A DNA stretch of 64,000 bases from Solen grandis (Eukaryota > Mollusca > Bivalvia > Adapedonta > Solenidae): assembly GCA_021229015.1 (NCBI GenBank), contig CM037782.1:45511040-45575039 (forward strand), read 5' to 3'. The position numbers and the translations under genes were made by a program. Shown piece after piece: positions 62,990 to 64,000 of this stretch. A model generated the notes under the pieces. The model was not told the DNA's origin, ran no database searches, and saw only the letters and a program-made list of their open reading frames with translations. Position 1 is the first letter of the stretch. Each line of letters opens with the position of its first letter.

Positions 62990-63285
62990 AAATAAGAGGT
63001 TATGCAAATATTTGCTCGATTACCACCAAGCACATGTAATGATGTGTATTACTTAAATACTCTTTCGAATTTTATAATTTTTTCTATAATAAAACTATCC
63101 AAAATATTTGATTTCTTAATATAATCATATTAATAGTTTATAAAGGTTAGAATTGATATCAACTCAATCATGCACTTAATAATTTCGTAAAACAATAATG
63201 GCGGATCTACCAACATTAAGAATTTTAGTTTAACTAAGCACGATGTGCGTGTGTGTGTGTGTGTGAGTGTGAAATTCGGGCCTGG
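62990..63285. repeat. Degenerate relative of the 58990 MITE
   Basis: ATCATGCACTTAATAATTTC and GTAAAACAATAATGGCGGAT parallel TAGTCATGCACTTATATATT and ATAAAATAGTAATGTGTATC inside the intact MITE, and TTCGGGCCTGGGC near 63277 parallels its end. A GT repeat (~63247-63264) interrupts it. Confidence 0.45.
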
Positions 63286-63737
63286 GCTAATTACTCATTC
63301 GGCTCATTTTATTTTCCTTTTACAATTATCTCCCTTAGTATACCTTGCACTATGCGAGATTGTTCTGTTATGCAAAAATAACCAGATACAGATATTCGAT
63401 GGAATTTTAACCATTTCTAATTCTTAAACAGAACTTCTTTTTCAAATGGCTATATGCCATGATTAAAAAAAAAGCAAAAAAAAAAAAGTTTATATACTAT
63501 ACATATGACATGAAACAAACGAATGCCGTAAAAGTGTAACTTTACGTAGACATCGAATTCCGTTGACTCTGTGTGAAAGGAGTGCTCGTGGGCAAAGCTA
63601 TATATATATATATATACTTTGGTTCGTTTTCCAGAATGTATGAAGTCCGTATTAGAATAGTTGGAATATTTGCCGATCATAATGCTAAAACTATTACATA
63701 CCAAAAGAAGTATGTTTAAAGTAGTTTATCTTATTTC

Positions 63738-63845
63738 TATAGTTAATATATATTATGCTATAGTGAATATATATTATGCTATAGTGAATATATATTATGC
63801 TATAGTGAATATATATTATGCTATAGTGAATATATATTATGCTCT
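63738..63845 (+). repeat. 21 bp minisatellite, five units
   Basis: The unit ATAGTGAATATATATTATGC-T is repeated about five times; the first unit has AATTAAT-like variation. The unit is in frame, so it gives a repetitive YAIVNIY reading frame that is not a gene. Confidence 0.9.
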
Positions 63846-64000
63846 AAACGTAGGCACACAATCAAAAGAGGTAGCGTCAAAGTATCCAATCTAGAGGAAT
63901 CACGAGACTACTGTATTGTGAAACTGGAGGAGAGGTATTCCTGAGTTTTACTTTCCAACGAAATACGAGTCTTTAACAAAGAGCATATTTCGAAAGAATG

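Noticed and set aside
63738..63845. Array of regularly spaced short repeats that might suggest a CRISPR
   Set aside because: The 21 bp units are directly contiguous with no spacers, and the organism is an animal; it is a minisatellite. The same applies to 18955-19264 and 31415-31690.

Overview
This is a nuclear window from an animal, most probably a bivalve mollusc. Coding sequence is sparse and cut into short exons with GT–AG introns. Almost all remaining DNA is bivalve-style interspersed repeats: elements opening with AGCTCACCTGAGC and closing with a hairpin plus CTTGTT, tRNA-derived SINEs, several MITE families and minisatellites. There is no operon structure, rRNA, intact tRNA or CRISPR array. 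Exon models were built by hand from splice signals and reading-frame phase and have not been tested against transcripts.

Layout. (1) 1086-7191 (+): a four-exon gene for a ~536 aa protein with two neuralized (NHR) domains and a C-terminal CARD-like domain; its third intron holds a nested repeat array. (2) 7200-12840: repeats, a 140 bp GTT tract and a perfect NRF-1-type palindrome near 10990. (3) 12844-35441 (+): a thirteen-exon gene for a ~668 aa protein. It has an acidic N-terminus, RING1, a complete IBR zinc module and then a PARP-type ADP-ribosyltransferase domain where RING2 would normally sit. This is the most striking item in the window. (4) 35574-35673: a 100-N assembly gap. (5) 36228-41242 (+): the last four exons of an unrecognised gene with PPPPY and proline-rich motifs; its start is not visible and may lie in the gap. 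(6) 41243-51990: repeats only. (7) 51992-54959 (+): a three-exon TMEM53-like (DUF829) alpha/beta-hydrolase gene. (8) 55260-56895: two repeat elements. (9) 59646-60521 (-): an unrecognised 291-codon open exon. (10) 60540-64000: MITEs and simple repeats.

How the genes relate. The first two complete genes both look like signalling or ubiquitin-linked proteins of the kind expanded in bivalve innate immunity (NHR-CARD and RING-IBR-PARP). Any functional link between them is inference from proximity only. The repeat landscape is informative in its own right: several distinct element families share a 3' hairpin followed by CTTGTT, and three nested insertions allow the empty sites to be read, each pointing to insertion within a run of T.
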